DNA of 64,000 nt from CBIHON01 sp966211965. GTDB taxonomy: Bacteria > Pseudomonadota > Gammaproteobacteria > Burkholderiales > Burkholderiaceae_D. The notes under the pieces were generated by a model that ran no database searches, was not told where the DNA came from, and saw only the letters and a program-made list of their open reading frames with translations. Each line of letters begins with the position of its first letter. Within the stretch, counting starts at the first letter, position 1. This document shows, piece by piece, positions 45,045-54,268 of this stretch. The stretch covers positions 81,158-145,157 of the forward strand of contig CBIHON010000008.1 in the NCBI GenBank assembly GCA_966211965.1, read 5' to 3'. Both the position numbers and the translations under genes were made by a program.

Positions 45045-46055
45045 TCAGGCTGCAGGCCTGCCAGTTTTGCCGGCCTGAGCCGGTAAAACCTGCTGGTCGA
45101 TCGCGCCAAAGATCGACTTGCCGTTCACCCCCATCATTTCGATTTTGATCGTGTCGCCGAATTTCATGAATGGGGTTTTCGCTTCGCCTTCGGCAATCGT
45201 TTCCAGGCAGCGCTTTTCCGCGATGCAGGCATAGCCTTTACTCGTGTCCTTGTTGGATATCGTCCCCGACCCGATGATCGAACCGGCGCGCGCATTGCGC
45301 GTCTTGGCCAGGTGCGCAATCAGTTGCGGGAAGCTGAACACCATGTCGACGCCGGCATTCGGCTGGCCGACCAGTTGCCCGTTCCAGATGACCCGCAAAG
45401 GCAGGTGTACCTTGCCGTCCTGCCATGCGGTCGACAATTCGTCCGGCGTCACCGCCACCGGCGAAAAGCTCGATGCCGGCTTGGATTGGAAGAAGCCGAA
45501 ACCTTTCGCCAGCTCCGCCGGAATCAGATTGCGCAGCGACACATCGTTGACCAGCATCAGCAGCTTGATATGTGCTGCCGCCTCAGCGGGCTGCACGCCC
45601 ATCGGCACGTCGTCGGTAATCACCGCAACCTCGCCTTCGAAGTCGATCCCCCAGTCTTCCGAAGCCAGCACGATGTCGTCGGTCGGTCCGATGAAATCGT
45701 CGGAGCCGCCCTGGTACATCAAAGGATCGTGCCAGAAGGTTTCCGGCATCTCGGCGTTGCGCGCCTTGCGCACCAGTTCGACGTGGTTGACATAGGCCGA
45801 ACCGTCGGCCCATTGGAAGGCGCGCGGCAGCGGCGCCATGCAATTTTTCGGATCGAAGTCGAAGCTGCGATGCGCAGTACCGCCATTCAACTCGTTGTAG
45901 CGCCGTTCCAGTTGCGGCGCGATGAAATGCCAGTCATCCAGCGCGCGCTGCAGGGTCGAGGCAATGCCGTCGGCCAGCACGGCCGTCTTGAGGTCGCGCG
46001 ATACGATGGCGAGCTGTCCGTCGCGTGTGCCATCCTTGAGTGTTGCCAGTTTCAT
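45045..46055 (-). CDS. Fumarylacetoacetate hydrolase family protein
   Basis: This 336-residue FAH-fold metalloenzyme cleaves C-C bonds or isomerises 2-keto diacids in aromatic degradation. Metal ligands are the acidic residues in DWGIDFEGEVAVITDDVPMG. The active-site lysine/glycine region is FGFFQSKPASSFSPVAVTPD. The ATG at 46055 has AAGGAG five bases ahead; the frame upstream is open but lies inside the HDOD gene. The family has diverse substrates, so fumarylacetoacetase itself is not assured. No aromatic operon is nearby. Confidence 0.9.
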   Translation of the reverse strand: MKLATLKDGTRDGQLAIVSRDLKTAVLADGIASTLQRALDDWHFIAPQLERRYNELNGGTAHRSFDFDPKNCMAPLPRAFQWADGSAYVNHVELVRKARNAEMPETFWHDPLMYQGGSDDFIGPTDDIVLASEDWGIDFEGEVAVITDDVPMGVQPAEAAAHIKLLMLVNDVSLRNLIPAELAKGFGFFQSKPASSFSPVAVTPDELSTAWQDGKVHLPLRVIWNGQLVGQPNAGVDMVFSFPQLIAHLAKTRNARAGSIIGSGTISNKDTSKGYACIAEKRCLETIAEGEAKTPFMKFGDTIKIEMMGVNGKSIFGAIDQQVLPAQAGKTGRPAA

Positions 46056-46086
46056 GCCGTCTCCTTGCAAATACGAATGAAGAAAT

Positions 46087-46977
46087 TTAATGATCGGCAT
46101 TAAAACACTCGTACAACTCTTCAAGCAAATCGGCGGTTTCATCGGCTTCGAGCCCCAGGTAGCGGCAGGCCAATTCGCCGCCTTTCTCCCACTCGATGGA
46201 AATGCCCTGCCCGAGGTATCGCTGGATGCCGTTCTCCGCCAACAGCGACAGCGCCACCAGCGTGCGCACAGCATCGTCCGTCACCCCATCGTCCATGACG
46301 CCGTAATCGTGATGCAGCAGGATAGCCAGCGACACGTCGGACGACAAACCCCAGTTGCGCGCCAGCAGGCAACCGATCGCCGCATGGTTGGTGCTGTGGC
46401 GCCGGTCTTCCACCTCGGTGAAAGACGTGTCGGGTTCGTTGCCTGCCTGCGCAAAGGTAGCGGCATAATCGGGGAAACGATTCATCAACAGCGGCACACC
46501 GATATCGCAAAACAAGCCGAAGGTATGAGCGATGTCGAGGGCGCACGTCCGCAGTCGCCTGGAGAGAAAAACCAAGGCTTGCGCACGCCTGGCCGAGGCA
46601 TCCCAGAACCGGTCCAGCGAGGCGTCGCCGGCACTGATCGACTGCCGCGCCAGCAAGCCCGTCATCAATGCCGCGCATTGCGAAATCCCGAGAACCGTGA
46701 TCGCCTGTTCGATCGACTTCGCCTTGTGCCGCAATCCAAAGAATGGGGAGTTCGCCAATTTCAGCAAGGCGCCCGACATGCCGACATCGTTGGCGATGAT
46801 CCCGGCTATTTTCCTGGGAGCGGGATCGGCCGTCGCCAGCTCTTGCTGCAGGTCCGCGAGCATGCTGGGCCGCGGCGGGATGCGGATCGACTTGATCAAG
46901 GCATCGACCGGGTCTTCGGGCGGCGCGCTTGATGCGATGACGACAGCCGGCCTTTTCCGTGGTGCAGGGCTGATCAT
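46087..46977 (-). CDS. HDOD domain protein
   Basis: This 296-residue protein is mostly a single HDOD domain (IRIPPRPSMLADLQQELATA to about residue 230). It carries ALLKLANSPFFGLRHKAKSI and QAITVLGISQCAALMTGLLA, which mark HDOD rather than a catalytic HD-GYP. It is a likely regulatory scaffold. It starts ahead of the FAH gene on the same strand with 31 bases between them, so they may be co-transcribed without an obvious shared role. A longer HDOD-GAF relative lies at 12733-14361. Confidence 0.88.
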   Translation of the reverse strand: MISPAPRKRPAVVIASSAPPEDPVDALIKSIRIPPRPSMLADLQQELATADPAPRKIAGIIANDVGMSGALLKLANSPFFGLRHKAKSIEQAITVLGISQCAALMTGLLARQSISAGDASLDRFWDASARRAQALVFLSRRLRTCALDIAHTFGLFCDIGVPLLMNRFPDYAATFAQAGNEPDTSFTEVEDRRHSTNHAAIGCLLARNWGLSSDVSLAILLHHDYGVMDDGVTDDAVRTLVALSLLAENGIQRYLGQGISIEWEKGGELACRYLGLEADETADLLEELYECFNADH

Positions 46978-47269
46978 TGGTATGAGAAAAATCCCTGGGT
47001 TAAGAAAGAAGCAAGAGTCTTTTCTTTCGGGAGCAGTTAAAAATTATCAAAAACGCCCGAGATCGGACCGAAGAGCGGACGAGGCCCAAAATACATCGAG
47101 TACTACCCCAGGTCCGGACTCAGATACTTTTGGCAACTTTTTACGGCTCTATTCAATATTTATTCCGGCGGCAAAACAGAACACCAGTGTATATGGAATA
47201 TGAATCCATCGAAAGATCGTCATCGTTGCTTCAATTATTGCTGTCAGGCGTTCAGCCGGAAAGATGCTA

Positions 47270-48070
47270 CTACTCTACCCTCGCCATTCGATCAGCGGGA
47301 AAAAAATCATCGATATGCAGACCATCGTTCAAAAAAACAGCTTCGTCGAGGAGACGCGGAAATGGCAGGCATCCCGATTCCTTCAACTGCGAAAAAGCAG
47401 AACTCGCATATCGGTGTGCAAAGCTTTCCTTATCGACGAACGGCTTGTTGTCCCAAGCACCCGGTGCCGTAGATCGGTAATCGACGTGATGGCCTATCTC
47501 GTGCGGCAAGGTGCGGTATAACTGCGTCGCTCGCAGTGATTCCAACGAGGGCTGAATCAGAAAATGACGCTTCGTCTCGCCGACCGAATGACCATCGTCC
47601 CGCAAGCGTTGCAATTCGAGAACGTCTTCAGGACCAAGTGATCTGGGCCATTCGATCGGATCGAGAGTTTGTGCTTCAAGAATGATGGCGGGACCTGAAT
47701 ATTGATCAATTTCGGCATGAAATGTCGCCCTGCCCCATACCGAGCTCAGGATTCGTTCTTTTCGTTTCGGCTGTCTGAGCACGACAAGATCGATGCATGC
47801 CATATCTGTTTGCGGAAGATGCTGCAGAACCCGATGCAAATCATCAACCGTGCATGGATGAAACCACCCATCACGCGTATGCTCCACCAGGAAATGGATA
47901 GCCCTGTTTCCAACTTGGCGGGGCACAGCTTTATACGATCGCAGATTTTCCCAAAATACTTTTGATGCATGCCATGACTCGGGTATGACAAGCCGATTGT
48001 CATTCCCATGCCCTTGCTTGGACGTTCCGATATTCCGGCTTCGTCGTACCGGATTCCAGCCTGGCTTCAT
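47270..48070 (-). CDS. Unrecognised protein with HExxH zinc-protease-like motif
   Basis: This 266-residue open frame encodes a soluble protein without a signal peptide. The notable feature is LYRTLPHEIGHHVDYRST, an HExxH motif in a metalloprotease-like helix. Segments before it (LGPEDVLELQRLRDDGHSVG) and after it (KESFAHRYASSAFSQLKESG) look like normal protein. Base composition looks lower in GC than the flanks by eye. No Shine-Dalgarno stands before the ATG at 48070, so the true start may be further in. I do not recognise the family. It could be a toxin-like or maintenance peptidase, but nothing beside it argues for either. Confidence 0.55.
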   Translation of the reverse strand: MKPGWNPVRRSRNIGTSKQGHGNDNRLVIPESWHASKVFWENLRSYKAVPRQVGNRAIHFLVEHTRDGWFHPCTVDDLHRVLQHLPQTDMACIDLVVLRQPKRKERILSSVWGRATFHAEIDQYSGPAIILEAQTLDPIEWPRSLGPEDVLELQRLRDDGHSVGETKRHFLIQPSLESLRATQLYRTLPHEIGHHVDYRSTAPGAWDNKPFVDKESFAHRYASSAFSQLKESGCLPFPRLLDEAVFLNDGLHIDDFFPADRMARVE

Positions 48071-48300
48071 GAAGGTTTTTCTCGAAAATTGGCAAACTTA
48101 CGTAATGACCCACGCAAAAAAACTGGCGCCCCATACCAGAAAACGCCCCAGCATTTTCACGATCCGAGACTGGTCGGATTCCGGCAGCAGAGCAGCCGTC
48201 TGCAGAATAATAATGCCCCAACCGCACGAGCCGAAGTTCCTTGCACACTGATCCCCTTATCTACCGTCATGCCACTGCTTCCCAAATAACATCCGCCACT

Positions 48301-49242
48301 TCATAGCTCGTACATTTCCTTCTCCCCACTCATCACCTGATCGATCAGCTTGCGGTTAAGCGTTGGAGTCATGAGTTCGATGAAGGTGTAGACATAACTG
48401 CGCAAATAAGCGCCCTGCTTCAGCGCAACGCGCGAAACGTTAGTACCGAACAAGTGGCCGACGGCAATCGCACGCAAGCCCTTGTCGCGCTCGGCATCGA
48501 AGGCCATGCCGGCGATGATCCCCACACCCAGGCCCAGTTCGACATAGGTCTTGATCACATCGGCATCGATCGCCTCCAGCAGCACGTCGGGTTTCAAGTT
48601 GCGCACGGTAAAAGCGTGATCGATCTTGGCGCGGCCGGTGAAGGCGCTGTCATAGGTAATGAGCGGATAGCCGGCGATCTCTTCCAGCGTGACGGCTTTC
48701 GATTTGAGCAAGGGATGCTCGGGCGGCACCACCACTACATGTTCCCATTGATAGCAGGGGATCGACACCAGGCCTTCGACGCTGGCAATCACTTCCGTGG
48801 CGATGGCGATGTCGGCCTGGTCTTTCAATACCATTTCGACCACTTGCTTGGGATTGCCTTGCAATAAGGACAAGCGGACCTTGGGGTATTTTTGGGTGAA
48901 GGCTTGCACTACCTTCGGCAGCGAGTAGCGGGCCTGGGTGTGGGTGGTGGCAATCGTGAAGCTGCCGCTGTCCTGAGCCGCGAATTCCTTGCCGATGCGC
49001 TTCAAGCCATCGATTTCCTGCATGATCAGCTCGACCGACTTCAGGACTGCCCGTCCCGGCTCAGTCAAGCCGCGAATGCGCTTGCCGTGGCGGGTGAAGA
49101 TGTCCACCCCCAGCTCTTCCTCCAGTTCAATGATGGCCTTGGAAACCCCCGGCTGTGAGGTAAACAGGGCTTTGGCGGCTTCGGTCAGATTATAATTCTG
49201 CCGCACCGCTTCGCGGACGAAGCGCAATTGATGCAAATTCAT
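48301..49242 (-). CDS. cysB: Cys regulon activator CysB
   Basis: This 313-residue LysR protein matches CysB in length. The HTH is NLTEAAKALFTSQPGVSKAI. The sensor domain shows SLLQGNPKQVVEMVLKDQAD, which contacts N-acetylserine in CysB. It is placed divergent to the sulfur cluster (TauE exporter, cysI and on), which strongly supports the CysB or Cbl call. It acts in the cytosol to activate sulfate assimilation when sulfur is short. Confidence 0.93.
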   Translation of the reverse strand: MNLHQLRFVREAVRQNYNLTEAAKALFTSQPGVSKAIIELEEELGVDIFTRHGKRIRGLTEPGRAVLKSVELIMQEIDGLKRIGKEFAAQDSGSFTIATTHTQARYSLPKVVQAFTQKYPKVRLSLLQGNPKQVVEMVLKDQADIAIATEVIASVEGLVSIPCYQWEHVVVVPPEHPLLKSKAVTLEEIAGYPLITYDSAFTGRAKIDHAFTVRNLKPDVLLEAIDADVIKTYVELGLGVGIIAGMAFDAERDKGLRAIAVGHLFGTNVSRVALKQGAYLRSYVYTFIELMTPTLNRKLIDQVMSGEKEMYEL

Positions 49243-49374
49243 GGGAGTCCTTAATTTACCGCCAACTATTCTCGTATTTTCTTATACCGAATAAGCATAT
49301 AAGCAAATAGATACTCTGTAGTTTGGAATAAGAGGCAAGTTTATTACGATTCACCATAATTTGCGCGAGGTGAT

Positions 49375-50157
49375 ATGACTCTTTCTTATGTGGTTTCCGG
49401 TTTTGCGGTCGGCATGCTGGTCGGCCTGACAGGCGTGGGCGGCGGCTCGCTGATGACGCCGTTGCTGACGCTGCTGTTCGGCATTTCTCCTACTGTTGCA
49501 GTCGGAACCGACCTCGCTTTCGCATCGATCACGAAGACGGCAGGCACCTTTGCCCACCGTTTCACTGGCACGGTGCGCTGGCGTATCGTCAGGCTGCTAT
49601 GCTTCGGCGCCTTGCCGGCGGCGCTTCTCTCGACTCTGGGGCTGAAATATTTCGGCGCGCTGGACAAGGAAATCGCCCTGGTAATCCGCTATTCGATATT
49701 TTGCTCGGTGCTGCTGACCGTAATCGCCATCCTGTTCCGAGGCAAAATGCAGGCATGGGCTGCGAACCATCCGGAAAAGCAATTGCAGGGCAATAACCTG
49801 ATCATTGCCACCATCGTCGCCGGGGCGCTGCTCGGCACCATGGTCACCATTTCCTCGATCGGCGCCGGCGCCATCGGCGCCACCATCCTGGTGTTGCTCT
49901 ATCCGAAGCTGTCGCCGGCCGAGATCGCCGGCACCGACATCGCTTACGCGGTGCCCTTGACAGCGATTGCGGCCTTCGGCCACTGGTGGCTGGGTTCGAT
50001 CAACTGGGAATTGCTGGCCATGCTGCTGCTGGGTTCGGTACCGGGTATCACGCTCGGCTCTCTGGCCGCCCGCACGATTCCGGAACGCATCTTACGCATT
50101 TTGTTAGCCACCACCCTGACCGGCGTCGCAGTCAAGCTGGTATCGCAGTCAAGCTGA
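49375..50157 (+). CDS. TauE/SafE-family sulfite exporter
   Basis: This 260-residue membrane protein has about eight helices in two TauE repeats. The first starts VVSGFAVGMLVGLTGVGGGS and the second has VAGALLGTMVTISSIGAGAI. Members move sulfite, sulfonates or sulfoacetate. Being the first gene after cysB and just ahead of cysI, it is a good candidate for sulfite export or sulfur-anion uptake. cysI follows after 32 bases. Confidence 0.9.
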   Translation: MTLSYVVSGFAVGMLVGLTGVGGGSLMTPLLTLLFGISPTVAVGTDLAFASITKTAGTFAHRFTGTVRWRIVRLLCFGALPAALLSTLGLKYFGALDKEIALVIRYSIFCSVLLTVIAILFRGKMQAWAANHPEKQLQGNNLIIATIVAGALLGTMVTISSIGAGAIGATILVLLYPKLSPAEIAGTDIAYAVPLTAIAAFGHWWLGSINWELLAMLLLGSVPGITLGSLAARTIPERILRILLATTLTGVAVKLVSQSS

Positions 50158-50189
50158 TTTATTCAAGATCCACTGAAGGGTTTCTTACG

Positions 50190-51884
50190 ATGTATCGCTA
50201 CGATCAATACGACCATCAAATCATCAAGGAACGTGTCGCCCAATACCGCGACCAGGTGCGCCGCCGCCTTTCCGATGAATTGACCGAAGATGAATTCCGC
50301 CCCCTGCGTCTGCAAAATGGCTTGTACATGCAGCGCCATGCTTACATGTTGCGCGTTGCCGTCCCCTACGGCCTGCTATCGTCGGCCCAGATGCGCATGT
50401 TCGCCCACATCGCACGCAAGCACGATCGCGGCTACGGCCATTTCACGACGCGGCAGAACATCCAATATAACTGGATCAACCTGGAAGAGACGCCGGACAT
50501 CCTGGCCAAGCTGGCTTCGGTTCAGATGCACGCGATCCAGACTTCGGGCAATTGCATCCGCAATATCACGTCCGACGAGTTTTGCGGCGTCGCGGCCGAC
50601 GAGCTGATCGACCCGCGTCCGTATGCGGAAATCATGCGCCAGTGGAGCACCTTCCATCCGGAATTCGCTTACCTGCCGCGCAAGTTCAAGATGGCTTACA
50701 ACGGCGCGGTGGAAGATCGTGCCGCGACGGCGATACACGACATCGGCTATACCGTCCTTAAAAACGAGCAAGGCGAAATCGGCCTGCGCGTAATGGTCGG
50801 CGGCGGCATGGGCCGTACCCCGATCCTGGGCAGTGTGATCTGCGACTTCCTGCCATGGAAGCACATGCTGACCTATACCGAAGCGATCATGCGCGTCTAC
50901 AACCAATACGGCCGCCGCGACAACATGTACAAGGCGCGCATCAAGATCCTGGTGAAAGCAGTCGGCGTCGAGGAATTCAAGCGCCAGGTCGAAGAGGAAT
51001 GGGCCGACCTGAAGGATGGTCCGAGCACGCTGACTGATGAAGAATTCCAGCGCGTCGCGGCTTACTTCGTCGATCCGGCCTACGAGACGTTTGCCGGCGA
51101 CGATACCGGTGTCGAAGCGTTCAAGGCCGAAAACAAAGCCTTCGCCAACTGGATGAAACGCAACGTCAAGCCGCACAAGAAACCGGGCTACGCGATCGCG
51201 ATCCTGTCGCTGAAGAAAACCGGCGTGCCGCCGGGCGATGTAACTGCCGAACAAATGGATTTCATCGCCGACCTGGCGGACCGTTACAGCTTCGGCGAAT
51301 TGCGGGCCACACACGAACAGAACCTGGTGCTGGCCGACGTCAAGCAAGCCGACCTGATCGCATTATGGAAAGAAGCCAAGGCGCACGGCCTGGCAACGCC
51401 CAACATCGGCCTCCTGACCGACATGATCTGCTGCCCCGGCGGCGATTTCTGCGCGCTGGCCAATGCCAAGTCGATCCCGATCGCCGGCGCGATTGCCGAG
51501 CGTTTCGACAATCTCGACTTCCAGCATGACATCGGCGACATCGAGCTGAATATTTCGGGCTGCATCAATGCCTGCGGCCACCACCACGTCGGCAACATCG
51601 GCATCCTCGGCGTCGACAAGGACGGCAGCGAGTGGTACCAGGTATCGATCGGCGGTGCGCAAGGCAACGAATCGGCGATCGGCAAAATCATCGGCCCCTC
51701 GTTCTCGGCGCAGCAAATGCCGGGCGTGATCGAGCGTTTGCTGGAAGTATATGTGCGCGACCGGATGGAAGCAGAACGCTTCATCGACACGGTGCGCCGC
51801 ATCGGCGTGACGCCGTTCAAGGAACATGTTTATGCCGCACCGATCAAGGGCGGCGAACTGGTTGGAGAAGATGGCTATGCGTGA
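50190..51884 (+). CDS. cysI: Sulfite reductase (hemoprotein)
   Basis: This 564-residue sirohaem and Fe4S4 enzyme reduces sulfite to sulfide with six electrons. The cluster-binding cysteines are in MICCPGGDFC (about residues 413-420) and SGCINACGHH (about 457-463). Two nitrite/sulfite reductase ferredoxin-like domains are complete (HFTTRQNIQYNWINLEET in the first). AAGGG precedes the ATG at 50190. The next gene overlaps its end by 8 bases. No cysJ flavoprotein is adjacent, common in beta-proteobacteria, so electrons probably come from another donor. The siroheme methylase gene lies at 56192. Confidence 0.95.
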   Translation: MYRYDQYDHQIIKERVAQYRDQVRRRLSDELTEDEFRPLRLQNGLYMQRHAYMLRVAVPYGLLSSAQMRMFAHIARKHDRGYGHFTTRQNIQYNWINLEETPDILAKLASVQMHAIQTSGNCIRNITSDEFCGVAADELIDPRPYAEIMRQWSTFHPEFAYLPRKFKMAYNGAVEDRAATAIHDIGYTVLKNEQGEIGLRVMVGGGMGRTPILGSVICDFLPWKHMLTYTEAIMRVYNQYGRRDNMYKARIKILVKAVGVEEFKRQVEEEWADLKDGPSTLTDEEFQRVAAYFVDPAYETFAGDDTGVEAFKAENKAFANWMKRNVKPHKKPGYAIAILSLKKTGVPPGDVTAEQMDFIADLADRYSFGELRATHEQNLVLADVKQADLIALWKEAKAHGLATPNIGLLTDMICCPGGDFCALANAKSIPIAGAIAERFDNLDFQHDIGDIELNISGCINACGHHHVGNIGILGVDKDGSEWYQVSIGGAQGNESAIGKIIGPSFSAQQMPGVIERLLEVYVRDRMEAERFIDTVRRIGVTPFKEHVYAAPIKGGELVGEDGYA

Positions 51885-52422
51885 AATCATTAAAGACAGA
51901 GTCGTCGTCAACGACGATTGGACCGTGCTGAAACTGGAAGAAGGCGATGCGCCGGAAACCGTTGCAGTCCCTGCCGGGAAGACCATCGTACCGCTGACCG
52001 TGTGGCAGGCGCAACGCAGCAAATTGTGCGACCGCGCCGACATCGGCGTCTGGATCGCCAGCAGCGAGCGCCCTGAAGGTTTGAAGGACGACGTGGCGAA
52101 ACTGCCGGTGATCGCCGTCGATTTCCCGAAGTTCGCGGACGGCCGCGGCTATTCGATTGCCTACAACCTGCGCGCCCGCCTCGGTTATACCGGCGAATTG
52201 CGCGCCATCGGCGATGTGCTGCGCGACCAGTTGTTTTACATGCAGCGGGTCGGATTCAATTCCTTCGCGACGCGCCCGGACCGCAATATTCACGATGCGC
52301 TCAAAGGTCTGACCGATTTCTCGGAAAAATATCAAACCTCTTGGGATGAGAAAATGCCGCTATTTAAACGGCACGAACGCGGCGTGAAAAGCCAGGAAAC
52401 CGATGTCGGCTACAGCATCTGA
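51877..52422 (+). CDS. DUF934 protein of the sulfate-assimilation cluster
   Basis: This 181-residue protein is typical of DUF934, found almost only between cysI and cysH. Landmarks are FPKFADGRGYSIAYNLRARL and DVLRDQLFYMQRVGFNSFAT. The exact role is unknown, but its constant position points to sulfite reductase assembly or regulation. I chose the ATG at 51877 because GGAG lies nine bases ahead; 51871 is the alternative. It overlaps cysI and is 11 bases from cysH, so tight coupling is likely. Confidence 0.9.
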   Translation: MREIIKDRVVVNDDWTVLKLEEGDAPETVAVPAGKTIVPLTVWQAQRSKLCDRADIGVWIASSERPEGLKDDVAKLPVIAVDFPKFADGRGYSIAYNLRARLGYTGELRAIGDVLRDQLFYMQRVGFNSFATRPDRNIHDALKGLTDFSEKYQTSWDEKMPLFKRHERGVKSQETDVGYSI

Positions 52423-52433
52423 AGCGGAACTCC

Positions 52434-53153
52434 ATGAACAATTACGATAACAATGTAGCAGCAACCCAGGCGACGCTGGTGCGTATCGCCGGCGAGTTCA
52501 CACCCGCTGTATTCGCCTCCAGCCTGGCGGCTGAAGACATGGTGCTGACCGACATGATCCTGCGCGCCAAGCTGCCGATCGGCATCTTCACGCTCGAAAC
52601 CGGCCGCCTGCATGCAGAAACGCTGGGCATGCTGGACCGTATCAAGGAAACCTACGGCTACGACGTAACGCCGTACCGGCCCGAAGCGGCGGCGGTTGAA
52701 AACTATGTCAAGCAGAACGGCTTGAACGCGTTTTACGACAGCGTCGAGATGCGCAAGGAATGCTGCCGCATCCGCAAGGTCGAGCCGCTCAAACGCGCGC
52801 TCACAGGCAACAAGGCCTGGATCACCGGGCAACGCCGCGCCCAATCGACCACCCGCGCCGCGCTCGACGTGCAGGAACAGGATGAGGCACACGGCATGGC
52901 CAAGTTCAATCCGTTGGCCGACTGGTCGGAAGAGGATGTCTGGCATTACATCCGCAGCAACAACGTGCCGTACAATCCCTTGCATGACAAAGGTTATCCG
53001 TCGATCGGCTGCGAGCCCTGCACCCGCGCGATCCAGCCGGGCGAGGATGTGCGCGCCGGACGCTGGTGGTGGGAAAATCCGGAGTCGAAGGAATGCGGCT
53101 TGCATGTGGTGGATGGCAAGCTGGTTAGAATCAAGGCGGTATCGGCGACGTAA
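52434..53153 (+). CDS. cysH: Adenylyl-sulfate (APS) reductase
   Basis: This 239-residue enzyme reduces APS to sulfite with thioredoxin. The Fe4S4 motif, C110-C111 (KECCRIRK) plus C193-C196 (GCEPCTRAI), marks the APS-using type rather than the PAPS type. The catalytic cysteine is C221 in SKECGLH. The PP-loop region starts VFASSLAAEDMVLTD. This agrees with the absence of an APS kinase (cysC) in the window. A palindromic repeat separates it from cysD. Confidence 0.95.
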   Translation: MNNYDNNVAATQATLVRIAGEFTPAVFASSLAAEDMVLTDMILRAKLPIGIFTLETGRLHAETLGMLDRIKETYGYDVTPYRPEAAAVENYVKQNGLNAFYDSVEMRKECCRIRKVEPLKRALTGNKAWITGQRRAQSTTRAALDVQEQDEAHGMAKFNPLADWSEEDVWHYIRSNNVPYNPLHDKGYPSIGCEPCTRAIQPGEDVRAGRWWWENPESKECGLHVVDGKLVRIKAVSAT

Positions 53154-53170
53154 ATTCGGAGTTGTTTAGT

Positions 53171-53298
53171 CCCTCCCCTTTCAAGGCGCTCGGCCAGAGC
53201 GGGAGGCTAGGAGGGGGAGGGGTTTCGGTCGCTATTCAATAGCTTCCTTTATCTGCAAAGACCCATCCCCACCCCGGCCCTCCCCTTGAAAGGGAGGG
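53171..53298. repeat. Inverted-repeat element between cysH and cysD
   Basis: CCCTCCCCTTTCAAGG at 53171-53186 and CCTTGAAAGGGAGGG at 53284-53298 are inverted copies differing by one C. The span between holds GGGAGG/CCCTCCCC runs that can pair too. It fills most of the 179-base gap between co-directional genes of one pathway. Confidence 0.7.
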
Positions 53299-53332
53299 AG
53301 CAAATCAGTACACCAACATTTCAGAAAAAACC

Positions 53333-54268
53333 ATGAACACAGCAGTCGAAAAATTATTCCTGGACGCGGCCAGCAACCGTCATCTTGATTGGCTGGAATC
53401 CGAAGCCATCCACATCATGCGCGAAGTCGCGGCCGAATGCGCGAATCCCGCGCTGCTGTTCTCAGGCGGCAAGGACTCCGTGGTGCTGCTGCGCATCGCC
53501 GAAAAAGCCTTCCGCCCCGGCCCCTTCCCCTTCCCGCTGGTGCACATTGACACCGGTCACAATTTCGAGGAAGTCATTGCCTTCCGCGACAAGCGCGCGG
53601 CGGAACTGGGCGAGCGCCTGATCGTCGGTTCGGTCGAAGACTCGATCAAGCGCGGCACGGTGCGCCTGCGCAATCCGACGACCGATTCGCGCAATGCCGC
53701 GCAAGCCGTGACCCTGCTGGAAACCATCGCCGAACACAAGTTCGACGCCTGCATCGGCGGCGCCCGCCGCGATGAAGAAAAGGCCCGCGCCAAGGAACGC
53801 ATTTTCTCCTTCCGCGACGAATTCGGCCAATGGAATCCGAAAGCCCAGCGCCCGGAACTCTGGGATCTGTACAACACCCGCGTCCATCCTGGCGAAAACA
53901 TGCGCGTGTTCCCGATCTCGAACTGGACCGAACTCGACGTCTGGCAATACATCGCCCGTGAAAAGCTGGAACTGCCGCCGATCTATTTCGCGCACCAGCG
54001 CCAGGTGATCCCGCGCAACGGCCTGCTGGTGCCGCTGACCAGCCTGACCCCTGCCAAGGAAGGCGAAACGGTCGAAACCCGCACCGTGCGCTTCCGCACC
54101 GTCGGCGACATCTCCTGCACCTGCCCGGTCGCATCCGACGCAGCGACAGTGGACGCGATCATCGCCGAAACCGCGGTAACCCAGATCACCGAACGCGGCG
54201 CGACCCGCATGGATGACCAGACATCGGAAGCATCGATGGAAAAACGCAAGAAAGAAGGATATTTCTGA
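53333..54268 (+). CDS. cysD: Sulfate adenylyltransferase subunit 2
   Basis: This 311-residue small subunit of ATP sulfurylase makes APS from sulfate and ATP together with CysN. The PP-loop is ALLFSGGKDSVVLLRIAEKA. LVHIDTGHNFEEVIAFRD and RRDEEKARAKERIFSFRDEF are typical. The start of cysN overlaps its last base (TGATG). The standard C-terminal end with MEKRKKEGYF is present. Confidence 0.97.
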   Translation: MNTAVEKLFLDAASNRHLDWLESEAIHIMREVAAECANPALLFSGGKDSVVLLRIAEKAFRPGPFPFPLVHIDTGHNFEEVIAFRDKRAAELGERLIVGSVEDSIKRGTVRLRNPTTDSRNAAQAVTLLETIAEHKFDACIGGARRDEEKARAKERIFSFRDEFGQWNPKAQRPELWDLYNTRVHPGENMRVFPISNWTELDVWQYIAREKLELPPIYFAHQRQVIPRNGLLVPLTSLTPAKEGETVETRTVRFRTVGDISCTCPVASDAATVDAIIAETAVTQITERGATRMDDQTSEASMEKRKKEGYF

